Below, piece after piece: positions 13,160-23,884 of a stretch of DNA of 64,000 nucleotides. How positions within the stretch are numbered: position 1 is the stretch's first letter; each line of letters begins with the position of its first letter. This DNA is from Tiliqua scincoides (taxonomy: Eukaryota > Chordata > Lepidosauria > Squamata > Scincidae), in the NCBI RefSeq assembly GCF_035046505.1, contig NC_089829.1:3270001-3334000 (forward strand), written 5' to 3'. A program made the position numbers and the translations under genes. The notes under the pieces are model-generated. The model had not been told where the DNA came from, did not search any database, and was given only the letters and a program-made list of their open reading frames with translations.

Positions 13160-16100
13160 ATTAAGGAGGCTATTGTTTTGGTAGCTTAGCCTGTGAGAGG
13201 GTGCAACCAGCCTGAGATCAGCAAGCAATCTTCATGGTTATTTGGAGACCCAAGTTCAGATCTCCCCCAGTGTTCCCAGTGCTATTCCACACTGGCTCTG
13301 CAGGAGAAAGCCAGAAGGCAAGGGAACAAGTAAATTGGATACAATGCCTGACCTCACAGACTGGGGGCATGACACTGACCCTTTCCATAATATTAAAGAT
13401 GTTTCCAGAATGCTTCATTGGGCAGAAGCACAGGAAGATGGTGGGAAATATATCCAGTTTGGTATATTCGCTCTCACAATCCACCCTAGAGTCTGTTGTG
13501 GAAGTTAAGAACATAAGAACAGTCCCACTGGATCAGGCCATAGGCCCATCTAGTCCAGCTTCCTGTATTTCACAGCAGCCCCACCAAATACCCCAGGGAG
13601 CATGCCTGATAACAAGAGACCTGCATCCTGGTGCCCTCCCTTGCATCTGACATAGCCCATTTCTAAAATCAGGAGGTTGCACATACACATCATGGCTTGT
13701 AACCCGTAATGGATTTTTCCTCCAGAAACTTGTCCAATCCCCTTTTAAAGGCATCCAGGCCAGATGCCGTCACCACATCTTGTGGCAAGTTCCACAGACC
13801 AACCACATGCTGAGTAAAGAAATAATTTCTTTTGTGGTGTTATGTGAGAGTGTAAAGAGCATCTCTCTATCCACTTTATCCTTCCCATGCATAATTTTGT
13901 ATGTCTCAATCTTGTCCCCCCTCAGGCGTCTCTTTTTTAGGCTGAAGAGGCCCAAACGCTGTAGCCTTTCATAAGAAAGGTGCCCCAGCCCAGCAATCAT
14001 CTTAGTTGCTCTCTTTTGCATCTTTTCCATTTCCACTGTATCCTTTTTGAGATGTGGCAACCAGAACTGGACACAATACTCCAGGTCTGGCCTTACCATA
14101 GATTTGTAAAATGGCATTATAATATTAGCTGTGTTGTTCTCAATACCTTTTCTAATGATCCCAAGCATAGAATTGGCCTTCTTTACTGCCGCTGCACATT
14201 GGGTCGACACTTTCATCGACTTGTCCACCACCACCCCAAGATCTCTCTCCTGATCTGTCACATGCAGCTTAGAACCCATTAGCCTATATGTGAAGTTTTG
14301 ATTTTTTGCCCCAATGTGCATTACTTTACACTTACATTGAAACGCATCTGCCATTTTGCTGCCCATTCTGCCAGTTTGGAGAGATCCTTCTCGAGCTCCA
14401 CTTCTGGTCTTCACCACTTGGAAAAGTTTGGTGTTGTCTGCAAACTTAGCCACCTCACTGCTCAGCCCAGTCTCCAGGTCATTTATGAAGAAGTTGAAAA
14501 GCACCGTTCCCAGGACAGATCCTTGGGGCACACCGCTTTTCACTTCTCTCCATTGTGAAAATTGCCCATTGACACCCGCTCTCTGTTTCCTGGTCTTCAA
14601 CCAGGTCTCAGTCCAGGAGAGGACCTGCCCTCTAATTCCCTGACTGTGGAATTTTTTTAGTAGCCTTTGGTGAGGGACTGTGTCAAACGCCTTCTGAAAG
14701 TCCAGATATATAATGTTCATGGGTTCTCCCGCATCCACATGCCTGTTGACATTTTCAAAGAATTCTAAAAGGTTTGTGAGGCAAGACTTAACCTTACAGA
14801 AGCCATGCTGATTCTCCCTCAGCAAGGCTTGTTCATCTATGTGTTTTGAGATTCTATCTTTGATGAGGCATTCCACCATCTTACCTGGTATAGATGTTAG
14901 GCTGACCGGCCTATAGTTTTCCGGGTTTAAAGATCTTTTCCTTTTTAAAGATCAGCATGACATTTGCTATCCTCCAGTCCTCTGGTACTGTGGCTGTTTT
15001 GAGGGACAAGTTGCATATTTTAGTCAAGAGATCAGCAACTTCATTCTTCAATTCCTTAATAACTCTTGGGTGGATGCCATCAGGGCCCGGTGACTTATTG
15101 ATCTTTAATTTATCAATGAGGTCTGAAACATCTTCTCTTTTAACCTCTATCTGACTTAATTCCTTGGTCAGGAGGGGCCATTCGGGCAGCAGTATTTGCC
15201 CGAGGTCTTCTGCTGTGAAGACAGATGCAAAGAACTCATTTAATTTCTCTGCGATCTCTAAGTCTCCTTTTATCTCCCCTTTCTCTCCCTTACCATCCAG
15301 AGGGCCATCTGCTTCTCTGGTGGGTTTCCTGCTTCTAACATATTTGAAGAAGCTTTTATTATTCCCCTTAATGCTGCTGGCCATGTGTTCCTCATAGTCT
15401 CTCTTGGCCTCCCATATCTAGTTATAGGAAGGAGGCTTTATTTGGGCTCTAATCTGAAGTGGATTGTCCCCTTTTAATGATCATTTTGGGCTCAAATAGC
15501 AATGAGCAAATTCTCCCCAAATCAATTTGGAGTTGGACTCTGCAAGTGTATATAAATCCGGAAATAGCTACGCTTGAGCGTACTTTGGATGTTGTGCTCG
15601 CAGCAGAGTCCGATTCCCTCTCCCTTCAACCCTCTGTTGAAACCCTTCCAGTTTGAAATTCCTTGTTGTTCTTGCATTCCCACAGGAACCTGATGTGGAG
15701 GAAGAGGAGGGTGTGAAGTTGACTGTTGCACAGCAGAAAGCCCGCCACATCATGGAGTCCTTTGAAAACCCCTTTCGAATGGTAACGAGTTCCGATTTGC
15801 TACAAGCAATGTTTTTCCTTTCTTATTTCCTATTCCTGTCTCTTGGTTTCATTGTATTCATGTTATCTTTGAGCAGTGGACAATGTCTGTTCTGCCAGAT
15901 ACCAAGGCCAAGCTCCACCTAGAACTTGCCCACTTTCAGCTAATTAGCTCCCCTTCTTTCCCCATAAATGACCCTAGTTCTGCCCTGCAGCACTGCTGAA
16001 CCCCACCACCAAGGTAGCTCACCTGTTCCACCTGCAGAGGTCCTCCTTTCCTGCCAGCAGCTGCTCCCACCACTACAGCAACACTTGGGTCCACCACAGG

Positions 16101-16682
16101 TCTTGGGCATGGCAGCCAAACACCAATCTCAGTGTCTCCAGCAGTTTCTGCTCCAGCAGCCTCCAAAGTCCATTCACACAACAGTCCATCAGCAGTTCTA
16201 ATAGTCCATTAGCTCCTCAGTCCATCAATCCAGTCTCCCTTCCTCAAGCTTTCCTCCTTCTACTACCCACACCAAATGCAACTGTTACCCTGCACGTGCC
16301 CGATCTCGTCTGATCTCGGAAGCTAAGCAGGGTCAGGCCTGGTTAGTACTCGGATGGGAGACCACCTGGGAATACTGGGTGCTGTAGGCTTATACCATAG
16401 TCTTTCGAGACCGAAGGTTGCCAACAACAAAGTGCTTTTATTCCTGAGGGCCCTGTTGCCCTCAGCATTGCTGTGCAGCACACTCTCTGCTGAATGCCCA
16501 GGCCTGACCCTTAAAGGGGCCACTGCTGACACCACATCCTGCTTCCTTGTCAGATCTTCCGCAGTTCCAATACAATGTCTTAGGCAGTCCAGTGCCTAAC
16601 AGTTCTGCCTGCCAGTACCAGCATTGCATTCTAGGCTCTTTTTCTGTATACATCTCTATACATAGATACAGTGCGCGCGCGT

Positions 16683-16728
<46 letters not shown>

Positions 16729-19700
16729 AACAGTAGATGGACACTTTTTCTGTGTACATCTCTATACATAGATATAGTGTGTGTGTGTGTGTACACACAC
16801 AATGTGTGTACACACACACACACATAACAGTAGATGGACACTCTCTGAACTCAACACTCTCAAAACTCCATCTCAATCTCTGTTTCTCCATTAGATGCTC
16901 ATGCAGGTCACATATTTTGGGGGAAAGGGGTGAGGCTGCACATTCCCAACTCCATGTTCTGCAAAAACTTCCACTTCCTGTTGGTCTCTGTTCAATACTA
17001 CCTGTGCAGTATTTATATTTTGGCTGTACCTGTACAATGAGTGCTTGTTCAGATCCTCTTTGCACCCCGATGCATGCAAGAGGGGACCCCTAGGAAGAGG
17101 TGTTAAACATCACCCCCAGAGCAGTAGCCTCTCACACCAGCAGCCTCTCCAGTTCTAAAATACCTTGGGGTATTTTGGTCAGTTGGGGTGCAGCCACTCC
17201 CTGATTGCTCTGTGGGACCCAGCACTCCACGGCTAGGCAGGTTCTCACCAGGAGCAGTAGCAATGCTTATGTGTCTTGCTTCCTCTCCATTCTCTGAAAC
17301 TCTTCCCATCTTCTCTGCCCTTGATTCAGGACCGGGATAAAATGTCAGCGTTTCCCTTGTGCAGTTCCTCCTCTGTCTCCTAAGTAAACGTTCATATTGT
17401 GCCATTGTCAAGCACACAGACACATGTGTCAGAAAGGGTGTATTTGTTTGTGTTCTTACTAAACCTGCATCCTTTCACTGGAAGCACTTCCTTCCCCGGT
17501 CAGTGACGTAGCTAATGATCGTGTAGCCCGGTGCCGAGTTCATAGTGTTGCCTCGGAAGTGACGTCACAACCAGACCATGCCTGGGCTTTTAAAAAAGTG
17601 AAAATTTGGAGGAACCTACCTCCTCCCCCCAGCAGCTCACCACCCACTAGCACTGTTGTCTCCCCCCAGTCAGTGGCATAGCTAAGGCATATATCTGCTA
17701 CCTGGGGTCAAAGAAGATTCTGTAGCCCCCCTGCATGACAAAATCAAATTTAATTAAGTAAATAAATAAAAAGGTATTGGTTCCAGGCTGTATCATAATA
17801 TCTCATTGGCATTCAGAACAATCAGTCTCACAGGTCAGTTTGGGGTTAAGCAAATCCACTTTTTGTTCCACAAGGCAGTTGTGTTTTCATTTTCTGGTTA
17901 ATTGGCCATAATGTTTGATAGAATACAGATATTTCATTGTGGTTTGTTGCATTGCATTCTGCATTAGATTACCTTTCTGTATTCATACATACCAAGATTT
18001 TTGCAATTTTTGTCACTAGTGTCAAGCTCAGCTTGTTGCCCCCCTAAAGCTTGATACCCGGTGCAACTGCTACCCCCTGCACCCCCTTAGCTATGCCACT
18101 TCCCCCAGTCCACTCTTTTAAATGTTCCTTATTTCTGGCTTTGGCTGCTTCTTCCTTGGAAGGGGCAGGGCTTGACCATCCTGCACACTTCCCAAGGGAA
18201 ACATTTATTAAAGACTTCACCACGCTGCTCCCTTGGTCACTCCCTCCTTGGTGGCAATAAGCAAATCCTTATATGTGTGTGTTCTGTTTAAATAGTCACC
18301 ATCTGTGTGCGTGATGCTGTACAGATCTTGAAGAAACAGTCCCTGCCCCAAGAGGCTCACAGTTTTGAAATTGGCAGAAGGGAGACAACAGATGAAAAGG
18401 ATGGAAATGGAGGCAGGAAGAAATTTGGGGAGAATAGACAATTAACAGCCCAATCCTATGTATGTCTACTCAGAAGTAAGTTCCATTATAGTCAATGGGG
18501 CTTACTCCAAGGGAAGTGTGGATAGGATTGGGCTGTAATCAGCTTACACATATGCAGGTGGCTCTCTCTCTCTTGGTTGGGATTCTTATTTCCAGTAATT
18601 TTCATTTTAATTCTGGAAGATAATTGTCGTGTTTAGTAAACATCCGTCAAACTTGAAAACTTAATTTCAAATTCATAAAAAGAAGTAAAATTCAAATTCA
18701 TGTGGCTAGAACCAAGGGGGAGGTGTGTATGTGTGTGAGAGAGAAGCCGTGTCTTCCCACTGTAACATGGCATTCTAGACCAAGGATCACCAACAAATCT
18801 GTATGCTGTTCAAATTTTATGCTATTTTATTCTGCAAGATTTATTTCCCACCTCGCTGACAGGTGGTCTTGCCTCTTCAGTAGAGGCACAGTACAAGCAT
18901 TGCCCCTGGTTCCATTCATGAAGAGCAGGAAAAAATGCTTTTGGAGAGATTCCATGCTGCATCTCCTTTTTGTTTTTATTTTGAGCACGTAATAGGTAAC
19001 TGTACATGTTAATGACTAGGGCAGCACTTGAGCTGTGTGCGCTTGGAAGCCTTCACTGCTGCATGTTGCTGTGTTTACTGCAGAGACTTGCTGCTTGGGG
19101 GCTGGGCACAACGGGGGGAAAGAAGGGCCCCCACCTGAACCATTGTGGGCAGAGTGGAGTCTCCCACACATGTACATACCCTGAACACAGAAATTGGCCA
19201 TTCCTGACTTAGATGGTCACATCATATCCTTCTTTTCTTCCTCAGTATTTGCCTGCAGAAGAGAACCCTGCTCATATCTCCCAGTCTGCCAAGTTTGATC
19301 CATCATCCAAAATCTATGAGGTATGTTCCTGGTGTGTGCAGGTGAGAAGAGCTGAGTCCTGGGCCCAACTCATGGTGAGTCTAGCCCAGTGATAATGGCA
19401 CTGGCTGGCAGCTGCCCTCCAGGAGCTGCCCCCCCACACACTGTTCCAGCTGGTCAAGGGGGGCTGACTTGACAAAACGGCTAAACACCAGGCTCTGGGC
19501 TTGATGGTTGGTGGCACTCTATCCCTTTATTTTGCCTTCTTCATTTGCCCAGATCAGTAACCGATGGAAGCTCCTCAGCCAAGCACAGCTCCAAGCACCT
19601 GCCAGGAAAGAGCCACCTCCAAAGAAGCCGCTGCAGCAGACAGGTGAGGCTGGCTCGCTTGCATTCTGCCTGCTGCACTGTGGAATCATGACCAGGACCC

Positions 19701-22700
19701 TAAATTAACTTCCAGAATTAAGGACTGGACAAACTTCCAGTTCTGAACAGATTTGGTTAGAGTTGAGCTAGTGGCATGGAGGGCCTTCTGTGTCCCAGCT
19801 GGAAGGGATCTCTTCTTGTCTCGGGAGCTGCCTTGCCCCAACCAGCAGTTGAGCTGTCCAGCCCAGTATTGACAGCTCTCTCAGAGGCAGCCCCTGGTTC
19901 TGGAGCTTCCTTTTTCTGTGATGCCAGGCTGACCCCCTGTGGCCTGCTTTTGAATAGAGAGTGAAGACCTCCTTGAATTGCTTGGCTTTCTTCTGAGTAA
20001 TCACTTAGTGCCTCTTGTAGATGACTCCACTCCCTACTTGCTTCTGGATTGTTTTGATTCTTGGTTCTTTTAATGTCCATGTCTGTGTGCCATCTTGGTG
20101 GTCCCTACATTGGGCCTGAAAGGCGGCCCAGATGTATTTTCAAATTAATAGCGCCTGGCAGTGGCTCTCTGGGTTTGGGGAGGGGGTTTTCTCAGCCCTA
20201 CCTGTATGTCCTGGCAAGCCCTTCTGCATGCAGACAGGCTCAACCACCCAGCTACAGCCTCTCCTTGAAGGTCACCCATCCTGTCTTTTCCACCCCCCAC
20301 CAGTGGTTCGTGCAACTGCTGAGAAAGAGTGCAAAGAGCGAGCCAAGAACACAGCTTCCGTTCGCCAGCTACTTGCAGTAAGTCTCTCTTTCCCAGGTTT
20401 TGTTCTGCTGTTCTGGGCACTTCTGACCACTTTTGCTGGTTAAAACTTTTAAGTGTTTTTATGTTAAAGAAAAAAAGTTTCTTTTTTAAAAAAAATCTCT
20501 TCTTCCTTGTGTTTGTAGCAAGAACAAGCTGGTAGGAAGAGGGCGAGAGTGGCAAGTGAGCCTGGCACAGACATGCCCAAGCAAGAGAAGAAAAAGGGCA
20601 AGCCTGCCCAGCAGCCAGAGGAGGCTGAGACCCTGAAGCCTTTCACTCCTTTTGACTACAGCAAATCTGACCTCCAGGTCTTTGCCGGTAAGTGCAAGTC
20701 ACAGGATAATCGGTTGTCTGACCTGCCGGTACTCCTGTGTGAAGAAAAGCAGTATGGTTCAATGGGTGGAGTGATGACTCTTTAAGCTCGATTTTACCAT
20801 CTGTGGGCAAGACCAAAGAGATCACAGAGAGGCTAAGGTGAAAATCTTTTAAATCGGAAATAGAAGACAAGTGGGCAGGCCAAGGAAGTTGCTGCCCTAG
20901 GTGAATTAAAATGTTCCTGAAATGGATCAAGATGCACACATCCACTGCTCCAGGTAAGAGACATACAGTCCAGTCCTAAACTTCCTGGCAGCCACTGGCG
21001 GCCACTACTTCCTGGCGGCCACTACTCCATTGTCTCCTCAGAGGAAGGGGACTTTTGTCCCTCTGGGGAAAGCCCCAAGCCCCACAAAGGGGCTTCTCAA
21101 GTCTGCACAGCTATTTTGCTAGCACAGAGCTGAGAGACTCCGTGTCAGGCCAGAAGACCTGACACAGAGTTCAGAATCCAGCTCCTTCCTCCCCCCACCC
21201 CAACAAACCTCTCCACCACCTGGAGCTCATAGCTTGCTCACTGAGTGTTGCAGGCATGCCTTGTGACATGTTTGAGACACCCAGCACCAGCTCCAAATTG
21301 AGCTCTGAATCCAAGTCCTAGAAACCTCTGTCAAAAGATGCCTTCCTCCCTTCCTCTCTTCCAGGGAGCAGCAAGCCCAAAGCATCGTCACAGTTCGACC
21401 CTGCCAAACTGGCCCACACTGGCAAGGTAAGGCTGTTCTGTGCTGTAAGCAGTGGCATTAAAAGAACAGGGGGCTGAAAGACCATGGGGTGGGCGAGTGG
21501 ACAGGCAGGCAAGCCATTGCAGGGAGGTATTTTTCAGTTTTTGCTAAACACGGAGAACCAAAACTCCCATGTGCAACTGAATAGTAGTCAGAGTCCAGAA
21601 GAAGCCTCCGTTCTGAGCTAGGAAAGCCTCTGTTAATGACACCAGGTATCTGCTCTGGGGGAAGAAAAGTGACCCCACACCTCGGGTTGTGCCTGCAAAG
21701 AGTGTTCTGGCTCTTTGCCACCCCACCAGCTCTGGCTCATCCGTCTTGATGCAGCCCTTGTCAGTCCATGAAGCAGAAGTGCAGAGAGGCACCCTCTAGT
21801 GTTGGGTGACACAGCAGAGGGAGGGTGCAAAGGGACTTGAGCTTGGTCACAGTTTGGAGTGGGGGATAGGGGACTGAGTAAGGGCTAGAGGGGGGACGAG
21901 GCTGCACCATGGATCAGGTGCCAGTTGAGTCGTGGAGTGACTTCGGCTCGGTCATGTGTCTTCTCTCCTTCTCTCCTAAATTAAAAAAAAACAACAGAAG
22001 AAGTTTTTGGGAGCCAGCAAAGTTCAGCAGCCCGCTGGATCGAAAAGCCTGACCTACATGGCTGGGAAGTCCAGGAGGTATGTCCAGACGGCTTGTTTTC
22101 ATCCTGTCATGTTGGGATCCCCTAGCATCGAAATCTTCAGAAAGTCTTATGACCCAACTTTCCAGCTCTGGTGCAGCCGCAATGCAGCCCTGAGGTAAGG
22201 GAACAACTGTTTCCATACCTTGAGGAGGCCTCTGTGACTGTCTCCACACCACAGGATGCAGTGCAGGCCCCATTGGCACAGCTGCACCAGCACTAAAAAT
22301 TGGATAGGATTTGGTCCTTAGTCCACAACATGCGTGTCTGCAGAAGCCACACTGGTGGGATCCACCTGATTTCTTCCTTACATCCTGAGGTCCAGTCACA
22401 AGAGCTTTGTACAGAATGGCAGCTCAGGAGACAGGCACTCATCTCAAATTCAGGAACCAGGTTCTTTTGATCATGGGTTCTGGAATTTGTTTTCAGTATC
22501 AAGACTGAGCTAACAAACCCTTCAGGCAAAATCCCCCCTCCCCCTCCACCAGGATATCTTCTTTCCAATGGATAGAAACTTTTGGGGGCAGTTGGGAGTC
22601 AGACACCCTGGATGATCCAGGCAGTAAAACCCAAACAATTAACCCAGCCTGAAGTCATAGCTGAAGTACTGAGACAGCAAATGCATCATGCGGTCAGCTC

Positions 22701-22791
22701 AAAGTTCCCCAAATAATTGACTGTTTAAAAAAAGTGAACTTTCTTTCATTCTCTGCACAGGGGCTTCAGGCACAACTGGCCGAAAAGATAA
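853..22791 (+). CDS. EXOSC10: Exosome component 10 (Rrp6/PM-Scl100), DEDD-family 3'-5' exoribonuclease
   Basis: Catalytic subunit of the nuclear RNA exosome; trims rRNA, snoRNA and other nuclear RNAs from the 3' end. Twenty-five GT-AG coding exons were placed by matching the known family protein: 853-969, 3822-3958, 4397-4520, 4755-4859, 5022-5190, 5281-5392, 6201-6276, 6385-6495, 6691-6834, 7378-7568, 8601-8757, 9218-9366, 10133-10183, 10992-11103, 11613-11663, 12002-12080, 12641-12762, 15686-15781, 19246-19320, 19553-19643, 20304-20377, 20519-20687, 21365-21426, 21998-22077, 22761-22791. They total 2685 nt (894 residues; human 885) and stay in one frame. Domains are an N-terminal PMC2NT region (about 35-125), a DEDD exonuclease with D315/E317 (ALDLE), D373 (HGADSD) and Y438/D442 (YARDD), an HRDC domain (about 500-585) and a lysine-rich tail ending in NWPKR. 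All catalytic residues are intact, so the gene looks functional. Exon 5 begins with poorly conserved residues (QNGDPSKR), so its 5' boundary is the least certain. Introns carry repeats in both orientations. Confidence 0.97.
997..1220 (+). repeat. Four-unit tandem repeat of ZNF143-like motifs in EXOSC10 intron 1
   Basis: Four copies of a 42-43 bp unit begin GAGCGCT and contain GCATGMTGGGAxTCGTAGTC-like cores at 1009-1028, 1051-1070, 1154-1173 and 1197-1216. The core resembles the reverse complement of the ZNF143/Staf site (ACTACAAYTCCCAGCATGC). The array starts about 30 bp after the exon 1 donor and is split between units 2 and 3 by a short SINE insertion. Regulatory use is inference. Confidence 0.7.
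1085..1133 (+). mobile_element. 5'-truncated SINE tail (5S-SINE type) inside the tandem array
   Basis: The sequence 'taccatagtcttccgagact...gatgcc' matches the 3' tail of the 5S-derived SINEs at 16275-16425 and 31112-31320. It is flanked by an 11-bp direct repeat CTTGGTCCAGT (1074-1084 and 1134-1144), as expected for target-primed insertion. It splits repeat units 2 and 3, so the array predates it. Confidence 0.7.
1636..2185 (+). mobile_element. Non-autonomous hAT-like DNA transposon
   Basis: Ends are CAGAGGTGAGCAAAC and GTTTGCCCACCCCTG, imperfect inverted termini. They are flanked by CTCTAGAC (1628-1635) and CTCCAGAT (2186-2193), an 8-bp duplication matching at 6 of 8 positions. The interior holds the 'gagggccacatcatctctctgaca' region shared with 38276-38623. 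No transposase ORF. Confidence 0.75.
2415..2592. mobile_element. Decayed palindromic MITE, same family as 5789-5967
   Basis: Terminal segments 'ggttgcagttctaacc' and 'ggttaggattgcacc' are imperfect reverse complements. The interior shares 'catcctgcagttggggggc' and 'aggcagtgtttgttccctta' with other copies. Internal pairing has decayed. Confidence 0.55.
2717..2785 (+). repeat. Three tandem 23-bp units at the 5' edge of a CR1 copy
   Basis: Three near-identical units of the form GAGCTAGTATAAYGGCTAGTAYT begin at 2717, 2740 and 2763. The last runs directly into CR1 sequence ('ttataatgccgttgtacaaa'). The duplication sits at the 5' truncation point of the LINE. Confidence 0.8.
2763..3478 (+). mobile_element. 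CR1 LINE, 5'-truncated 3' end
   Basis: An open frame at 2774-3292 encodes the C-terminal end of a CR1 ORF2 (motifs [38 protein letters not shown]). A CR1 3' UTR follows ('gggcatttggtgggctg', 'ggactagatgggcc') and the copy ends in 'ttcttatgttcttatg', the CR1-type octamer repeat. The reverse transcriptase core is missing, so the copy is dead. It lies in EXOSC10 intron 1 in sense orientation. Confidence 0.93.
5430..5690 (+). mobile_element. SINE-like interspersed repeat, unclassified
   Basis: Shares ordered blocks with 10570-10815: 'gcttt(t)ccaaca', 'acaaagc(a/g)gttt', a stretch before 'cctctttgcccagttagc'. Present in two introns of EXOSC10. No RNA polymerase III promoter could be recognised, so classification is open. 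Confidence 0.45.
5789..5967. mobile_element. Palindromic MITE with TAA target duplication (Harbinger-like?)
   Basis: Long inverted termini: the left end GGGCTTACTCCTAACCCC continues to CCAGCACTG; the right end is its near-perfect reverse complement, ending GGGGTTAGGATTGTGCCC. It is flanked by TAA on both sides (5786-5788 and 5968-5970). Three-base TWA duplications are characteristic of PIF/Harbinger elements, hence the tentative class. Located in EXOSC10 intron 6. Decayed relatives lie at 2415-2592, 22150-22320 and 63420-63515. Confidence 0.75.
9421..9597. mobile_element. hAT-like palindromic MITE
   Basis: Arms of about 75 bp begin CAGGGATATGC and end GCACATCCTTG and pair throughout (for example 'gaggcagaaccgcctcacc' against 'ggtggggcggttctgcctt'). 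Flanks GTTTAGAC (9413-9420) and ATTTAGAG (9598-9605) match at 6 of 8 bases, an eroded 8-bp duplication. Lies in EXOSC10 intron 12, 55 bp after the donor. Confidence 0.75.
10570..10815 (+). mobile_element. SINE-like interspersed repeat, unclassified
   Basis: Starts with an AAT run and 'gtatttatatactgctttt', then 'cacaaagcggtttacagag' and 'actgctggggtgaggtggg', ending near 'cctctttgccagttagcagg'. Homologous to 5430-5690. Intron 13 of EXOSC10. Confidence 0.5.
12838..12920 (+). mobile_element. Tigger-like (Tc1/mariner, pogo) fragment, tentative
   Basis: 'acagttgagactaattattc', 'gggttccattccaagcac' and 'cactatagcaaatc' follow the order of a Tigger terminal region, as does the better copy at 33915-34160. 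Short and diverged; class is tentative. Confidence 0.35.
13129..13158. repeat. (CT)n microsatellite
   Basis: About 15 CT dinucleotides with one interruption. Confidence 0.9.
13504..15425 (-). mobile_element. CR1 LINE, antisense, most of the reverse transcriptase retained
   Basis: Minus-strand frames at 14911-15384 and 13770-14879 encode contiguous CR1 ORF2 sequence: [18 protein letters not shown] (RT start), [29 protein letters not shown], the catalytic box and [10 protein letters not shown] near the C terminus. The catalytic box reads FADN instead of FADD, and a frame break separates the two reading frames. The 5' half (ORF1, endonuclease) is absent; the 3' end is the CR1 tail at 13504-13620. 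Inactive. It lies antisense in EXOSC10 intron 17 and is the longest CR1 in the window. Confidence 0.95.
16275..16425 (+). mobile_element. 5S rRNA-derived SINE (5S-Sauria type)
   Basis: The 5' part is a nearly full 5S rRNA with its internal promoter recognisable: 'cccgatctcgtctgatctcg', 'aagctaagcagggtc' (A box), 'cggatgggagacc' (intermediate element and C box) and 'gggtgctgtaggctta'. A non-5S tail ('taccatagtctttcgagacc', 'gaaggttgcc') and a short CAA-rich end follow, matching tails at 1085, 31282 and 38356 (reverse). The tail shows it is a SINE, not an rRNA gene. Intron 18 of EXOSC10. Confidence 0.88.
16638..16840. repeat. Duplicated unit containing (CA)n/(TG)n microsatellites
   Basis: Two adjacent units of about 100 bp (16638-16742 and 16743-16840) each start with 'ctttttctgt(a/g)tacatct' and end with 'taacagtagatggaca'. 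Each has a dinucleotide tract in its middle (CA at 16683-16727 in the first; GT then CA in the second). Confidence 0.85.
17503..17662 (+). mobile_element. hAT-like element fragment (CAGTGRCRTAGCTA family)
   Basis: Begins CAGTGACGTAGCTAATG, a diverged terminus of the family seen complete at 17671-18101. No matching right terminus is visible before the next element. Confidence 0.45.
17671..18101 (+). mobile_element. hAT-like non-autonomous transposon with perfect 8-bp TSD
   Basis: Termini CAGTGGCATAGCTAAGG and CCCTTAGCTATGCCACTT are inverted repeats. They are bracketed by the perfect duplication CCCCCAGT (17663-17670 and 18102-18109). No transposase. A reverse, truncated relative lies at 25739-26400. 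EXOSC10 intron 18. Confidence 0.88.
18446..18535. mobile_element. 90-bp palindromic MITE with TAA target duplication
   Basis: Ends CAGCCCAATCCTAT and ATAGGATTGGGCTG are exact reverse complements, and the middle also pairs ('cagaagtaagttccatt' with 'aatggggcttactcc'). TAA flanks both sides (18443-18445 and 18536-18538). This is the cleanest copy of the commonest short repeat in the window; decayed copies include 11205-11290, 26455-26520, 40625-40720, 40915-41012, 42405-42470, 45270-45350 and 62729-62890. Confidence 0.82.
22150..22320. mobile_element. Decayed palindromic MITE, same family as 5789-5967
   Basis: 'aactttccagctctggtgc' near the left and 'gcaccagcactaaaaattgg' near the right are imperfect reverse complements. 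Between them is the shared 'cttgaggaggcctctgtgac' block. Last intron of EXOSC10. Confidence 0.55.
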
Positions 22792-22916
22792 GACTGTTCA
22801 AGGAACCCTCTGGAAAAAGACCTATGGAACACAGTAGTGAAATGATTAATGGGGAGGGGGGCTGGTTTCTGCTAGTGCTTTTTGTATGGATGTATGTTTT
22901 TTTAAAAGAAAAGACT

Positions 22917-22922
22917 ATTAAA
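22917..22922 (+). terminator. EXOSC10 polyadenylation signal (ATTAAA)
   Basis: ATTAAA about 125 nt after the TAA stop at 22789-22791, followed by a T-rich stretch. This common variant hexamer is the first candidate downstream of the stop, so a short 3' UTR is inferred. Confidence 0.65.
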
Positions 22923-23589
22923 CTATTTTTCTTTCCCCAAAACTGGGGGAGAGAAAATCTGAATAGGCTTGTCTCTTCCCCCCCTTTCTTCTCTCAATTA
23001 TTTAAATTATTTTTTTTAAGGGTTTCTGATAAGGTGATGGGGGCTCTAGGTCAGGGCAGAGCACCTGCTTTTGCATGTAGAAGGGCCCAGATTCAGTTCC
23101 TGACAGCATCTCCTGGTAGAGTTGAGAAAGATCTCCTTGCTTAAAACCTTGGAAAGCTGCTGCCGATCAGTGTGGACAGTGCTGAACAAGACGGATCAAT
23201 GAACTGACTTGGTTGGAAGCAGCTTCCTGTGAGAGTCTGCTTCTCAGACAGCTTGGCCCCCTCGACTAGCTCTTGGTCCTCTTAGGGAAAGCCATCATCA
23301 CAGAGTTGTTATGTATGCAGCAGGCCTGCTGCTGCTTCACTCTTAGCTTGTGGGCTGACCAGGGCTGACCAGAATGCATCAGCTACTGCATAGTATACAA
23401 CCACCACGCTATCCTGGCTGGATTGGATTTCTTCTGTTTGACAGCATGGCATCATTACTATTCCATCTGATACTGGATCTGGGCAGCAGCTGGGGCCTGT
23501 CAATTTCTCAGCCAAAGAAGGGCACCTAAAAATAAGATACTGGCTTTTGTGTATTTGGGGAGACTCATCATGGAACAGTACTCTAGTTT

Positions 23590-23800
23590 GTAACTTGGAG
23601 AACTAGTTTAGTGTAGGGTCCAGGACCCTCTTCAGACCTCGCCTTTGCCTTGAATTGACTGGTGACCTTTGGCAAGCCATGCCCTCTCAGCCTCTGTCTT
23701 CTCCATCTGCAGTATGGGCATAATAATATTTCAGGCTTTTTGTAGAGATTACATCAAGATAATACTTAGAAAACACAAGACAAATGTTTCTCATGATGCA
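23590..23800 (+). mobile_element. MIR-like (CORE) SINE
   Basis: Diverged but ordered MIR landmarks: 'tagtgtagggtccaggaccc', 'gacctttggcaagcc', 'cctctgtcttctccatctgc', 'tatgggcataataata' and 'gagattacatcaagataat'. Strong divergence implies an old insertion. Confidence 0.65.
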
Positions 23801-23884
23801 CGCAGGGGACTCCTTGGTGGTGCCAGGCATGTATTAGTTTGTAAATTGAAAAAAACAGAGAAATAAGCTCAAAACATGACCCCA

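Noticed and set aside
13770-15384. Two sizeable minus-strand frames that could be taken for a host gene
   Set aside because: They encode CR1 reverse transcriptase with a mutated catalytic box and end in a CR1 3' UTR.
16275-16425. 5S rRNA gene
   Set aside because: The 5' end is incomplete and a SINE tail is attached; no poly(T) terminator follows the 5S part.
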